Below, piece by piece: positions 28,349 to 37,502 of a stretch of DNA of 64,000 nt. The translations under genes were made by a program, and so were the position numbers. Within the stretch, counting starts at the first letter, position 1. Each line of letters begins with the position of its first letter. This stretch comes from Bacteroidales bacterium (GTDB lineage: Bacteria > Bacteroidota > Bacteroidia > Bacteroidales > UBA932). The DNA lies in contig JAGAKR010000004.1 of the NCBI GenBank assembly GCA_017625535.1, forward strand, positions 1 through 64,000, written 5' to 3'. The notes beneath the pieces were generated by a model. It had not been told where the DNA came from and searched no databases. It was given only the letters and a program-made list of their open reading frames with translations.

Positions 28349-28996
28349 TTTGTTTCCGTATGCCAAATCTCCGGCATCGCCCAAACCGGGCACAATATAA
28401 GACTTGTTGGTAAGTTCCTCATCCACTGCAGCAACCCACAGTGTAACCTTTTTGTGAGGGAGATGTTTTGAAAGGTACCCCAGACTGAACTCACTTGCTA
28501 TAGGGCACACTATATGGGTATGCTCCGGCTCTCCAAGTTCACACAGTTTGTTGTAGGCCAGCACAAGGGATGAACCTGTTGCAAGCATCGTATCTGCAAG
28601 CACCAGCACCTTCCCCTCTACCTTTGGAGAACTCACATACTCTATCTGTATTGTAAACTTGTTGTCCTTCCCATACTTGCGGTAAGCCGCAACAAATGCA
28701 TTCTGGGCATTGTCAAAAAAGTTGAGTATGCCGTTGTGGAGCGGCAGCCCTGCCCTCAACACAGTGGCCAGAATCATCTCATTCTGCGGCAGTGAACAGT
28801 TTGCAATACCAAGCGGGGTTGTAATCTCCACCTGTGAATAATCCAGTGTCTTGCTTATCTCATAAGCAAAAATCTCACCTATCCTCTCCAGATTGCGTCT
28901 GAATCTGAGGCTGTCCTTCTGGATTGTCTTGTCCCTCAACTCCGCAACAAACTTGTTGAGAATTGAATTGCTTTCGCCCAAGTTTACAACTTTCAT
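28343..28996 (-). CDS. upp: Uracil phosphoribosyltransferase
   Basis: 217 residues, the standard length. The PRPP-binding loop is VLVLADTMLATGSSL and the uracil-binding C-terminus reads YIVPGLGDAGDLAYGNK, both diagnostic. It makes UMP from uracil and PRPP in pyrimidine salvage. A TATCTTTG -7 box lies upstream. Monocistronic by spacing. Confidence 0.97.
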   Translation of the reverse strand: MKVVNLGESNSILNKFVAELRDKTIQKDSLRFRRNLERIGEIFAYEISKTLDYSQVEITTPLGIANCSLPQNEMILATVLRAGLPLHNGILNFFDNAQNAFVAAYRKYGKDNKFTIQIEYVSSPKVEGKVLVLADTMLATGSSLVLAYNKLCELGEPEHTHIVCPIASEFSLGYLSKHLPHKKVTLWVAAVDEELTNKSYIVPGLGDAGDLAYGNKL

Positions 28997-29023
28997 AGTT
29001 CCAAATTATTGCTGTGTCCAAAA

Positions 29024-29031
29024 CAAAGATA
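29024..29031 (-). promoter_or_regulatory. -7 box of upp
   Basis: Minus-strand TATCTTTG; leader about 20 bases. Confidence 0.55.
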
Positions 29032-29041
29032 AGAAAAAAAA

Positions 29042-29731
29042 CTACAAGAGCCCCTCATCTGCAAAACTGAAATAGGTATCCCCCGCAACAACAAGATGAT
29101 CCAACAGGGTAATGTCGCACATTCTGGCCGCCTCAGCCAGTTTTTTTGTCATCATTTTATCCGCCTCCCCGGGGAACCTGCTTCCCGACGGATGGTTGTG
29201 GGCCAGAATTATATGGCAGCATTCCCTCTCAATGGCACCCTTTATTACCATTCTCACATCCACCACAGTATTCTCCATACCGCCGCTGGAAATCCTCTCC
29301 TTCCCCACAAGCCTGTCAGCCTTGTTCAGGAACATCACCCAGCACTCCTCGTGCCTGAGGTCCCTGAGTACCGGCACAATTGCATTTGCCGCCATCTCCG
29401 AAGTATGTATACGGGCCATTACCGGAGCCATCTCCATCTGGCACCTTGCCGCCAGTTCAAATGCGGCCATTATGGAGAGTGCCTTGCCGGCACCTATCCC
29501 CTTGAACTTCCTTAAATCGTTGAATCTGAATTTACGCAAAGCCAGCAGATTGTTGCCGGCACCTGCAAGAATCTTCCGGGCCAAATCTATTGCATTCTCC
29601 TCCCTGCTTCCCGACCTTATAAGAATTGCAAGAAGTTCCGCATCACTTAGGCTTGCCGCCCCCTTCTCCAAAAATTTCTCCCTGGGCCTGTCTTCCAATG
29701 CCCAATCCTGAATTGTAAGTTTTCCGCTCAT
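29042..29731 (-). CDS. radC: RadC family JAB-domain protein
   Basis: 229 residues from the ATG at 29731 (MSGKLTIQDW); the frame extends to 29755, but that would place the start inside the rpsT terminator. The N-terminal part has the UPF0758 helix-hairpin-helix pattern (SDAELLAILIRSG, FKGIGAGKALSI); the C-terminal JAB/MPN domain has the metal motif HNHPSG with a downstream Asp in LLDHLVVA. RadC proteins were named for DNA repair, but their molecular activity is unsettled; the JAMM motif suggests a metallohydrolase. Confidence 0.92.
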   Translation of the reverse strand: MSGKLTIQDWALEDRPREKFLEKGAASLSDAELLAILIRSGSREENAIDLARKILAGAGNNLLALRKFRFNDLRKFKGIGAGKALSIMAAFELAARCQMEMAPVMARIHTSEMAANAIVPVLRDLRHEECWVMFLNKADRLVGKERISSGGMENTVVDVRMVIKGAIERECCHIILAHNHPSGSRFPGEADKMMTKKLAEAARMCDITLLDHLVVAGDTYFSFADEGLL

Positions 29732-29743
29732 AGATAAAAAAAT

Positions 29744-29770
29744 AAAACTTCCCAAAGATTGGGAAGTTTT
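29744..29770 (-). terminator. Intrinsic terminator of rpsT
   Basis: Perfect stem AAAACTTCCC / GGGAAGTTTT (29744-29753 with 29761-29770), loop of seven, A/T-runs on both sides, so it could work in both directions. Confidence 0.8.
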
Positions 29771-29797
29771 ATTTTTATCTTGCGATAAAACGTAAAT

Positions 29798-30052
29798 TTA
29801 CGCCAATTTGTTCACATATACTGCCAAACCGCTCTTAAGGTTTGCAGCTTTGTTGCTGTGAATGATGTTCTTTTTAGCAAGCTTGTCCAACATTGCTGCA
29901 ACTTTAGGCATAAGTGCCAATGCTGCCTCTTTGTCGGTTGTATTACGCAATGCCTTGATAGCATTACGTGTTGTCTTTGCATAATAACGATTATGCAATC
30001 TACGCTTCGCATTCTGGCGATTGCGTTTTTCTGCTGATGCGTGATTTGCCAT
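29798..30052 (-). CDS. rpsT: 30S ribosomal protein S20
   Basis: 84 residues, very basic and helical ([33 protein letters not shown]), typical of S20, which binds 16S rRNA early in 30S assembly. It starts 26 bases after the 3' end of tRNA-Glu on the same strand and no separate -7 box lies between, so the two are probably one transcript. Confidence 0.97.
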   Translation of the reverse strand: MANHASAEKRNRQNAKRRLHNRYYAKTTRNAIKALRNTTDKEAALALMPKVAAMLDKLAKKNIIHSNKAANLKSGLAVYVNKLA

Positions 30053-30078
30053 GATTTATTTTTTTTTAATATTATTAG

Positions 30079-30150
30079 TAGTCGGTAGGGGAATCGAACC
30101 CCTATTGCAAGAATGAAAATCTTGAGTCCTAACCGTTAGACGAACCGACC
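30079..30150 (-). tRNA. tRNA-Glu (anticodon TTC)
   Basis: Minus-strand cloverleaf of 72 bases: acceptor GGTCGGT with ACCGACT (one G-U pair), anticodon stem CAAGA/TCTTG with loop TTTTCAT giving anticodon TTC, T-arm GGGG-TTCGATT-CCCC. The CCA end is not encoded. Confidence 0.95.
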
Positions 30151-30167
30151 TTTCCTCTTTGGGTGTG

Positions 30168-30198
30168 CAAAGGTACAAAATATTTTTATACCTCCAAA
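30168..30198 (-). promoter_or_regulatory. Promoter of tRNA-Glu-rpsT (-33 and -7 boxes)
   Basis: Minus-strand TACCTTTG (30168-30175) and TTTG (30195-30198) are separated by exactly 19 bases, the ideal Bacteroidales arrangement. It is one of the two best promoter matches I found in the window. The predicted start is about 10 bases before the tRNA. Confidence 0.75.
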
Positions 30199-30199
30199 T

Positions 30200-31198
30200 T
30201 TATTTTCCAAAGTCTTCTTTCCAGTCAAACGAATACAAGATGGATTCAACCTGTCTAATGTAGTCCCTCTTGTCGTATCTTGGAGCATACACAAACCCTT
30301 CAAGCACAATGATTTCAGTTGGATTGTTCTTGTCATAGAATGCCTGTATAACAAACGGGCCACCCATAAAATCGTTCTTCACCTCCCACAATCCCCTCAT
30401 TTCTACAAAATTACGGTTCTTGTACTTCATAACCTCCAGCCCCGGGAGAATCTCACTGCTTATTGTCATATAACTGTTGTCAACCATACCCGGCACATTC
30501 TCCTGCATAATCTCATTGGTTGCAGCCATAAGCCCCTCCAACTGAACAGAAGTTGAATCTTTATAAGGTATCCTGTATACAAAAATTCCAAGATTTATAT
30601 ATGTGGTCTCATAAGAGATCCAAACAAAATTGTCTGTCTGCTTCTTAAGCGAATACCCTTTTGGGAAATATGGTGAACCGCCAAATTTGTCAGCCACAAA
30701 CTGCCTCAACGCCACATCTTCGTAACGTTTTGAGTTCCTCATTATCCTGTTCCTCTCTGCCTGTCCAATTATGTTGAACAACTGCTGCGAATTCTGGGCA
30801 ATGACCTGTGCCGCCTCCTCTTTGGTAGGAGCGGTAATCATAATCACAGTCTGAGGTGCAGCCCATACATCCTCCACAGCCTTGAACTCAGCTTTCAACT
30901 GAGGATCAACCTTAAGGATGATGATGTTCCTATGGTACTCAAACAAAGAGGTGAAACTCTTGTGGGGAATATTTATGAGAGTATATGAAGGCTCTGACTG
31001 CGGCAGATACGGATATGGGGTAGCCAATATGGAACGGAGTTCCGAACCGGGCTCACTCTCCCACTCTGCCTTGTTTGCCACAATAATTATCTCGCCGGCC
31101 TTTCCGCCCACATTCTGTTTTACAAGTTCGGATGTGTCATCGCAGCCCACGGTAATAACGGCTGCCAAAGCCAATACAATCAGTTTAATCAGTTTCAT
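30200..31198 (-). CDS. DUF4837 family lipoprotein
   Basis: 332 residues. Lipobox AVITVGC (Cys19), then a soluble domain with GEIIIVANKAEWE, PHKSFTSLFEYHRNIII and a late FVYAPRYDKRDYIRQVE. I recognise DUF4837, a Bacteroidota lipoprotein family with no assigned function. It is the last gene of M23 peptidase - dxr - rseP - DUF4837 (11-base gap from rseP); the association suggests an envelope role (inference). No catalytic motif is seen. Confidence 0.85.
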   Translation of the reverse strand: MKLIKLIVLALAAVITVGCDDTSELVKQNVGGKAGEIIIVANKAEWESEPGSELRSILATPYPYLPQSEPSYTLINIPHKSFTSLFEYHRNIIILKVDPQLKAEFKAVEDVWAAPQTVIMITAPTKEEAAQVIAQNSQQLFNIIGQAERNRIMRNSKRYEDVALRQFVADKFGGSPYFPKGYSLKKQTDNFVWISYETTYINLGIFVYRIPYKDSTSVQLEGLMAATNEIMQENVPGMVDNSYMTISSEILPGLEVMKYKNRNFVEMRGLWEVKNDFMGGPFVIQAFYDKNNPTEIIVLEGFVYAPRYDKRDYIRQVESILYSFDWKEDFGK

Positions 31199-31209
31199 AA
31201 TATCTCAAA

Positions 31210-32535
31210 TCAATTGAACAGTCTGAAAATGTCGTTTCCAAAAGCAAGTATCATAAGTCCCATAAGGAGAACCATTCCAACCATCTGGGCATACTCAAGG
31301 AACTTGTCGCTCGGTTTCCTGCCGCTTATCATCTCGTACAAAGTGAACATCAGGTGCCCTCCGTCCAACGCCGGAATAGGGAGAATGTTCAGCACTGCCA
31401 ACATAACAGACAGGAATGCTGTAATGTTCCAAAAACTATGCCAGTCCCAGGAGCCCGGGAATATGTTCCCTATTGTAATGAAACTGCCCACAGACTTGTA
31501 AGCCTCGGTCTTTGGAGAGAAGATGAGTTTCAACTCCTTAAAGTAGTTCTTTACAGTTGACGCAGCCTTTGAGATTCCCGCTGGAATTGCAGAAAGGAGG
31601 GTGTACTTGCTCTCTGTAATCTTGTAGAAACTGCCCAGATCTGCGTTAACGGTAACCTGTATCCTTCCAAGAGTATCAGTTGCAAGAGGAAGCAGCATAA
31701 TCTCCCCGCCACGGGCAATTGTAGCAACAATTGAATCCCCCTTGTGTCCCTGCAGAACTTCCTGGGCCTCATAGAACATATCACAATCCTTGCCGTTGAT
31801 GGCCATAAGCCTGTCCTTTGGCATAAGTCCGCTGGAGGCATTTATTGAAGAATCCGGAACCTGGAGCACCTCAAACGGAATACCATAATTGAACATTCCG
31901 GGTGTATTGAGTACAGACGGGATATATACAGGATCAATTGCCACTGTTACAGTATCTCCGTTCCTGAGCACCTTTGCCTCCTTTGCCTGTGTGCGGAGCA
32001 GGTCTACCTGAAGGTCTGTAAATTTCTGCGGTTCTGCACCGTCAAAAGAGAGGATGATGTCCCCGTTGCGGAAACCTATCTCTTGTGCAAGTTCACTTGC
32101 ATAAATTCCGGTAGTTACATCTGTATTCTTTATATATTGCTCACCCCAGGCATACATTATGCCGGTGTATATTACAATTGCCAATATGAAATTGAAGAAC
32201 ACACCTCCAAAAATCACAAGAAAACGCTGCCAGGCAGGTTTGCTGCGGTACTCCCAAGGCTGCGGCTCCTTTGCCATTGCCTCCTTGTCCATAGACTCGT
32301 CTATCATTCCGGCTATCTTGCAATATCCACCCAGAGGGAGCCAACCTATACCATATTCCGTATCAGAATTTTTGGGTTTGTATTTGAACAGGCTGAACCA
32401 GGGGTCAAAGAAAAGGTAGAACTTTTCAACCCTTATCTTGAATATCCTTGCAAACAGGAAATGACCGAACTCGTGAATAAGTACAAGTATGCTGAGTGCA
32501 AGCACCAACTGCAATATCTTTATCAAAACAACCAT
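31210..32535 (-). CDS. rseP: Site-2 intramembrane metalloprotease RseP
   Basis: 441 residues. The zinc motif HEFGH (21-25) is in the first membrane segment and the second zinc-ligand motif is NILPIPALDGGH near residue 385. Between them lie two PDZ-like regions. RseP cleaves anti-sigma factors and remnant signal peptides within the inner membrane; Bacteroidota have many ECF anti-sigma factors that could be substrates. It sits 14 bases after dxr. Confidence 0.95.
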   Translation of the reverse strand: MVVLIKILQLVLALSILVLIHEFGHFLFARIFKIRVEKFYLFFDPWFSLFKYKPKNSDTEYGIGWLPLGGYCKIAGMIDESMDKEAMAKEPQPWEYRSKPAWQRFLVIFGGVFFNFILAIVIYTGIMYAWGEQYIKNTDVTTGIYASELAQEIGFRNGDIILSFDGAEPQKFTDLQVDLLRTQAKEAKVLRNGDTVTVAIDPVYIPSVLNTPGMFNYGIPFEVLQVPDSSINASSGLMPKDRLMAINGKDCDMFYEAQEVLQGHKGDSIVATIARGGEIMLLPLATDTLGRIQVTVNADLGSFYKITESKYTLLSAIPAGISKAASTVKNYFKELKLIFSPKTEAYKSVGSFITIGNIFPGSWDWHSFWNITAFLSVMLAVLNILPIPALDGGHLMFTLYEMISGRKPSDKFLEYAQMVGMVLLMGLMILAFGNDIFRLFN

Positions 32536-32549
32536 CTCTACACCAAATG

Positions 32550-33704
32550 TTAAATTAAACTCAATGCTATCTCTTTAGCCTGCTGGTGTGATGCATAAAT
32601 GTCATCAATATCAGGCAGGGGCACAAAGGTAGCCTTTTCCATTGTTTTTTCAATTATTTCCGGAATCCTGCAGAACAGTATCCTGTCTTTGAGGAATGCA
32701 TCAACAGCCACCTCATTGGCTCCGTTCATTATACAGGCCATATTGCCGCCTACGCGGTGTGCAGAATAGGCCAGATCTATTGCAGGGAACCTGGTGCTGT
32801 CGGGAGCAAAGAAATCGAGGCGTGCCACCTCTGCAAAACTGAGCCTCTTTGTATCCAGAGAAACCCTTTCCGGGTATGACAGGGCATATTGGATGGGAAC
32901 CCTCATATCCGGTGCCCCCAACTGCGCCTTAAGGCAGCCGTCCGTAAACTGCACCATAGAGTGTACAATGGATTGCGGATGCACCACTATCTCTATATCA
33001 TCGGGGCTCATATTGAACAGCCAGGATGCCTCAATCATCTCAAGGCCCTTGTTCATCATACTGGCAGAGTCTATTGTAACCTTGGCACCCATATCCCAAT
33101 TGGGATGGTTGAGGGCCTGTACCCTTGTTGCCTTTGCTATATCCTCCTTGCTCCAGTTGCGGAACGGGCCTCCCGATGCTGTAAGGATTAGTTTCTCTAT
33201 ACGGGTATGCTCACCCTGCAGACACTGGAAAATTGCCGAGTGCTCGGAATCAACAGGAATTATGGGGCTGTTGTACTCCCTTGCCAGACGTGTTACAATG
33301 CTTCCAGCCGCAACCAGAGTCTCCTTGTTGGCCAGGGCAATTACCTTCCCGGCCTTGATTGCATTTATTGTAGGCTCCAGACCGCTGAACCCTACCATAG
33401 ATGCAAGTACAATATCCACATTGCTCCCCTGGACAAGGGCATTTACAGACTCCATGCCTGCAAACACTTTAACATCCTCTTTTGCAAGGGCCTCATTTAC
33501 CGTATCATACAGATCCTTGTTGCAGATAACCACATTGTTGGGCCTGAACCTGCGGGCCTGCTCTATAAGGAGAGCCGCATTATTGTTGGCTGTAAGAAGT
33601 TCAACTTCAAACATATCTGTATGGCGCGAGATTACATCCAGCGCCTGGGTTCCAATGGAACCTGTAGATCCGAGTATTGCTATGTGTCTCTTGTTTGTAT
33701 GCAT
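32550..33704 (-). CDS. dxr: 1-deoxy-D-xylulose-5-phosphate reductoisomerase
   Basis: 384 residues. The NADPH-binding LGSTGSIGTQAL is at the N-terminus, LANKETLVAAG and the catalytic VDSEHSAIFQCLQG are in the middle, and SMMNKGLEMIEA follows. It converts DXP to MEP, the committed step of non-mevalonate isoprenoid synthesis, feeding the undecaprenyl carrier and quinones. Three bases separate it from the M23 gene upstream. Confidence 0.97.
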   Translation of the reverse strand: MHTNKRHIAILGSTGSIGTQALDVISRHTDMFEVELLTANNNAALLIEQARRFRPNNVVICNKDLYDTVNEALAKEDVKVFAGMESVNALVQGSNVDIVLASMVGFSGLEPTINAIKAGKVIALANKETLVAAGSIVTRLAREYNSPIIPVDSEHSAIFQCLQGEHTRIEKLILTASGGPFRNWSKEDIAKATRVQALNHPNWDMGAKVTIDSASMMNKGLEMIEASWLFNMSPDDIEIVVHPQSIVHSMVQFTDGCLKAQLGAPDMRVPIQYALSYPERVSLDTKRLSFAEVARLDFFAPDSTRFPAIDLAYSAHRVGGNMACIMNGANEVAVDAFLKDRILFCRIPEIIEKTMEKATFVPLPDIDDIYASHQQAKEIALSLI

Positions 33705-33707
33705 TCT

Positions 33708-34538
33708 CTAAAAATTAATGTACTGTGCCGGATTTATAGGTTCACCCTTGTGCCAAAGTTCAAAATGGAGGTGGGGTGCACTGCTTAGCGTGCCTGTATT
33801 TCCTACCAGCGCAACAGGTGTACCGGCTGTAACCTTGTCCGAAGTCCTGGCCAGGAGTTTTGAATTATGCTTGTATACAGATACCAGATTGTTGTCGTGC
33901 TGCAACTGAATGGTATATCCGTTCTCATCATCCCATCCCGCGTGTATTACCGTACCGTTGAGCACAGCAGAAACCACACTGTTTTCAGGTGCCGCAATAT
34001 CAATGTACGGGTGCCCTATTGCAGGGTTGTACTCTTCGGTAACCACCCCTTTCAGCGGAGGGAAGAAATGGAGCCCCTCAATCTGTTCAATCTTATGCTC
34101 CCTTGCCGAGAGGTTGAACTGCTCCTCCTTGAACACAGTTGCCCTGAGCAATGAATCATCCTTGGCATAATCCCCCTCAACCCTTGCAGTGGTATCACCC
34201 ATTCCGTGCAGATTCAGAAGACTGTCTATTGCCAATGGCTTCTGCCCTGTGGTTATCCTCTGTATGTTTGCCAGCTGCAGCCTCCACAAGTTTATCTCAT
34301 TCTGCAGCGAGTCTATCTTTATGGCATTCTGTATGAGGTCCTGCCTGCTCTGGGCCGAAGGATACCCCGGGATAAACTCCCTCAGGGATGTGTATGAGAT
34401 GAGCAGTGTTACCGACACTATAAGGAATATCACAAGCAGCACAATTGTGAGGATGGAACGGATTCCGTTTGCCCTGAACACAAAAATCTCCTCGTGTGTG
34501 GTATCGTTGAATATTGAGAACCTATATTTTTTGGCCAT
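33708..34538 (-). CDS. M23 family membrane-anchored metallopeptidase
   Basis: 276 residues: short cytoplasmic tail, one membrane helix (about 28-52), a periplasmic coiled coil (about 65-105) and a C-terminal LytM domain with HPYIDIAAP (HxxxD zinc site) and HLHFELWHKG. All zinc ligands appear intact. M23 enzymes cut peptidoglycan cross-bridges or act as amidase activators in cell division. First gene of the dxr-rseP-DUF4837 operon and divergent from ruvX. Confidence 0.92.
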   Translation of the reverse strand: MAKKYRFSIFNDTTHEEIFVFRANGIRSILTIVLLVIFLIVSVTLLISYTSLREFIPGYPSAQSRQDLIQNAIKIDSLQNEINLWRLQLANIQRITTGQKPLAIDSLLNLHGMGDTTARVEGDYAKDDSLLRATVFKEEQFNLSAREHKIEQIEGLHFFPPLKGVVTEEYNPAIGHPYIDIAAPENSVVSAVLNGTVIHAGWDDENGYTIQLQHDNNLVSVYKHNSKLLARTSDKVTAGTPVALVGNTGTLSSAPHLHFELWHKGEPINPAQYINF

Positions 34539-34555
34539 AATTCTCTATAAAAAGT

Positions 34556-34563
34556 TAACTTTG
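34556..34563 (+). promoter_or_regulatory. -7 box of ruvX (leaderless; inside a palindrome)
   Basis: TAACTTTG ends 4 bases before the ATG at 34568; TTTG lies at 34530-34533. The box is half of the palindrome AAAGTTAACTTT, whose other strand offers TAACTTTT toward the divergent M23 gene. Confidence 0.6.
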
Positions 34564-34567
34564 CAGT

Positions 34568-34984
34568 ATGGAGAGGATTCTGGGAATAGACTACGGCAGA
34601 AAAAGGGTGGGTGTTGCAGTAAGCGACCCTCTTGGCATTTTTGCATCTGCTCTTGAGACTGTTCCGGCTGCAAAGATAATTGATTATCTCAAAAATTATA
34701 CCCAAAACAACAAAGTGTCACGCTTTGTGGTGGGCTATCCCATGAATCTGAACGGAAGGCCGGCGGAATGCGCCCAATATGTGGATGTCTTCCTCAAGCA
34801 CCTTAAGAAACAGTTTCCCGACATCCCTGTAACACTGGAAGATGAAAGATTCACCTCACAACTGGCAATGAAGGCTATGATTGCCGGGGGAATGAAGAAA
34901 TCCGACCGCAGGGAGAAGGAGAATGTGGACAAGATAAGTGCGGCAATAATTTTGCAGTCCTATATGGACAACCCACACCCATAA
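34568..34984 (+). CDS. ruvX: Holliday junction resolvase-like RuvX/YqgF
   Basis: 138 residues. RNase H-like fold with the first catalytic Asp in GIDYGRKRVGVAVSDP, then VVGYPMNLNGRP, LEDERFTS (catalytic Glu) and a final KISAAIILQSYMD. In E. coli this family acts in 16S rRNA 5' processing; a resolvase role was also proposed. Followed after 31 bases by def, probably in one transcript. Confidence 0.95.
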   Translation: MERILGIDYGRKRVGVAVSDPLGIFASALETVPAAKIIDYLKNYTQNNKVSRFVVGYPMNLNGRPAECAQYVDVFLKHLKKQFPDIPVTLEDERFTSQLAMKAMIAGGMKKSDRREKENVDKISAAIILQSYMDNPHP

Positions 34985-35015
34985 ACAACACGGAATAATT
35001 ACAACAGAAAACAAT

Positions 35016-35585
35016 ATGGTACTACCAATTTACGTATACGGAGCGGAAGTTCTTAGAGAAAACGCAAAAGAGATAGATTTTGCAAGCTATGAAGGTTTGC
35101 AGGAACTTATAGCAAATATGCAGGAGACAATGGAGAAGGCAGACGGAGTGGGCATTGCAGCCCCTCAGGTGGGCCTTGCCATAAGGCTGCTGATTGTAGA
35201 CGGCGCACCATTTGGGGAGGATGACCCTGAACTGGCAGCATTCAGAAGGGTTATGATAAACCCTGTACTGCTTGAAGAGAGCGAGGAGACAGCAGACTAC
35301 AATGAAGGATGCCTCTCTGTTCCCGACATTCATGCAGACATTACCCGCCCAGCCAGGATAAAGGTGAAATACCTCAACGAAAAGGGTGAGGAGGTTACAG
35401 AGGAACTGGACGGATTCAAGTGCCGTATGGTACAGCACGAGATGGACCATCTGATAGGAAAAATGTTCGTAGACCGCGCCACACCTATCCGCAAGAAGAT
35501 GATTGCAGGCAAACTGAACAAAATTATTGACGGTAAAGTGCGTACACACTACAAGGTTGCAAGACCTCTCCCTAAAAAGAAATAA
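35016..35585 (+). CDS. def: Peptide deformylase
   Basis: 189 residues. The three diagnostic motifs are intact: GIAAPQVGL, EGCLSVPD (metal-binding Cys) and QHEMDHLIG (HExxH). It removes the formyl group from nascent proteins. It lies between ruvX and a DUF5009 gene that starts 1 base after its stop. Confidence 0.97.
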   Translation: MVLPIYVYGAEVLRENAKEIDFASYEGLQELIANMQETMEKADGVGIAAPQVGLAIRLLIVDGAPFGEDDPELAAFRRVMINPVLLEESEETADYNEGCLSVPDIHADITRPARIKVKYLNEKGEEVTEELDGFKCRMVQHEMDHLIGKMFVDRATPIRKKMIAGKLNKIIDGKVRTHYKVARPLPKKK

Positions 35586-35586
35586 G

Positions 35587-36939
35587 ATGAAAAAGACAGC
35601 CGGCAGATACCTCTCACTGGATTTCCTGAGAGGCCTTACAATTTTTGGAATGGTCCTCAGTGCAATACAGCCTGGTGGTGTTATGCCCGGTTGGATGTAC
35701 CACGTGCAGAATCCGCCTCCAACCCACGAACTTGATATGGGTGTCCCTGGAATAGGTTGGGTTGATCTGGTATTCCCAATCTTCATATTCTGTATGGGTG
35801 CTGCAATTCCGTTTGCAAAACCCTCTATAAAAGGGATTTTCAGCCGCTTTGGCATGTTGTGGCTCTTCTCCTACCTGTATGTGTTCATCATCTCATCAAA
35901 CAACTGGGTTACACTGGCCGGGTTTGCCGCATTGTTCCCTTTATATATGGTATACAAGACCCCTCCGCGCATATTGGGGCGTGAGATTAATGTGCCTCTC
36001 ATCAGGTGTGCAGGAGTCCTCCTTGTTCTTGCCGTCATAGCTGTAAACCATTTCTGTTTTGGAGAAGCAATCTCTGTCCAGCGCAGGGGAATAATAATAT
36101 TCCTGCTGGCATTCCTGTATCTTTTCGGTTCACTGATATGGCATTTCACACAGGAAAACCTCAGGGGCAGAGCTGCCATTTTCGGACTTATACTGGCCTT
36201 CACCCTTGTAACCCAATACAAGGAGTGGCCCACAATCACATATGCCAACCCAAATATAAGATGGTGGTTCAATGTGGAATACTTCTACTTCCTGTTGCTG
36301 CTCATCCCTGCAACATACATAGGGGACCTGCTCAAGAGGAGGATATCCCAGGGGATACAGATTTTCAATGAGGGGAACAAGGGTGCCTCTGTGGCATTGG
36401 CATCCCTCTCACTTGCCCTTGTGGTGTGGATGACTTTTGCATTCTATATGCAGTTGTACTGGTGGAATCTGGTACTGTCGGGAATAATGCTTGCCGGAAT
36501 ATACCGTATTGCAAAGAGGCATTTCCCGCAATACGTTCCAATTGTACAGATGGCCGGTTACCTTATCATTGCCGGGGAGATAATTGAGCCTTGCGGCGGA
36601 GGGATAAAGAAGGTCCCTTGCACCATACAGTATTGTCTGGCTACCTGCGGAATGGCCGGGATGCTCCTGCTTGTATCGGATTTCATATGCCACAGGATAC
36701 CAGGATCATTCTTTGTAAAGACTTTTGAAAGGGCCGGCAAAAACCCTCTTATGTGCTACATAGCATTCAGTTGCCTTGTACAGCCGCTTATGGAGATTAC
36801 CGGGGCAATTTACCTGTACAGACTGGCCTACCCTGAAGGGATGCACCTTGTGGGCTTCCTGCGAAGCGCAGCAGTTGTGCTCCTTACAATGTGGATTGTA
36901 GGACAGTTTACAAAAAGGAAAATTTTCTGGAAAGCCTGA
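35587..36939 (+). CDS. DUF5009 family membrane protein (HGSNAT/NagX-like acyltransferase)
   Basis: 450 residues from the ATG at 35587, next to the def stop codon; the frame extends upstream inside def. The start YLSLDFLRGLTIFGMVL is the SLDxxRG motif of the DUF1624/DUF5009/YeiB group of multi-pass proteins related to heparan-alpha-glucosaminide N-acetyltransferase. About 10-11 membrane segments. Members are thought to move acetyl groups across membranes onto amino sugars; its actual substrate is unknown. Confidence 0.87.
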   Translation: MKKTAGRYLSLDFLRGLTIFGMVLSAIQPGGVMPGWMYHVQNPPPTHELDMGVPGIGWVDLVFPIFIFCMGAAIPFAKPSIKGIFSRFGMLWLFSYLYVFIISSNNWVTLAGFAALFPLYMVYKTPPRILGREINVPLIRCAGVLLVLAVIAVNHFCFGEAISVQRRGIIIFLLAFLYLFGSLIWHFTQENLRGRAAIFGLILAFTLVTQYKEWPTITYANPNIRWWFNVEYFYFLLLLIPATYIGDLLKRRISQGIQIFNEGNKGASVALASLSLALVVWMTFAFYMQLYWWNLVLSGIMLAGIYRIAKRHFPQYVPIVQMAGYLIIAGEIIEPCGGGIKKVPCTIQYCLATCGMAGMLLLVSDFICHRIPGSFFVKTFERAGKNPLMCYIAFSCLVQPLMEITGAIYLYRLAYPEGMHLVGFLRSAAVVLLTMWIVGQFTKRKIFWKA

Positions 36940-36960
36940 TTTCTTCCCTGCGGGTATATG

Positions 36961-37497
36961 CTAATCCTCCAACAGACCGGAAGGTATGGTCATCTGCATA
37001 ACCCTCTTCTTGGCATCAAGCTTTAGGATAAGGTCCTCATTGAAAGGGACAAGCCACTTCCCTTCAAGTTCAATGCAGGGATTGCCTGGGTAATTGTAAT
37101 AATCAGAAATTTCTCCCACAATCTTGCCGCTCTGGTCCTTAACCTTAAAGCCTGTGAGGAATGCGGCCATTGCCTCATCCTCATCCATATCTATGGAATC
37201 AGGATCTACAGAGGTGCTGTCTACAAAAATCTCCCTCTTTACAAGTTCCTCGGAGTGGAAAAAGTCATTGATGGTCTCAAACTTCACAAGTGCGCCGTTT
37301 GAGCCTTTTGTCTTGAATGATGAAATGAAGAAAGGAACCGGAAGTCCATCAAAAAAGATGTACACCGGTTCCTTTTTAAAGTTGTAACCATCCAGGATGC
37401 TTGAGGTCATTCTTATGACAACCTCACCATTTACATCATAGGATTTCACAATTTGCGCAACAGGCAACAAATCCATATCTGTTGTATTGCGCATCAT
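36961..37497 (-). CDS. rimM: Ribosome maturation factor RimM
   Basis: 178 residues, starting near MDLLPVAQIVKSYDVNGEVVI and with a C-terminal PRC-barrel (GEISDYYNYPGNPCIELEGK, WLVPFNEDLI). It assists 30S head assembly by binding S19. It directly follows rpsP, the conserved neighbour (5-base gap). The first two Met codons at 37497 and 37494 are equivalent choices. Confidence 0.93.
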   Translation of the reverse strand: MMRNTTDMDLLPVAQIVKSYDVNGEVVIRMTSSILDGYNFKKEPVYIFFDGLPVPFFISSFKTKGSNGALVKFETINDFFHSEELVKREIFVDSTSVDPDSIDMDEDEAMAAFLTGFKVKDQSGKIVGEISDYYNYPGNPCIELEGKWLVPFNEDLILKLDAKKRVMQMTIPSGLLED

Positions 37498-37502
37498 TGC
37501 AA

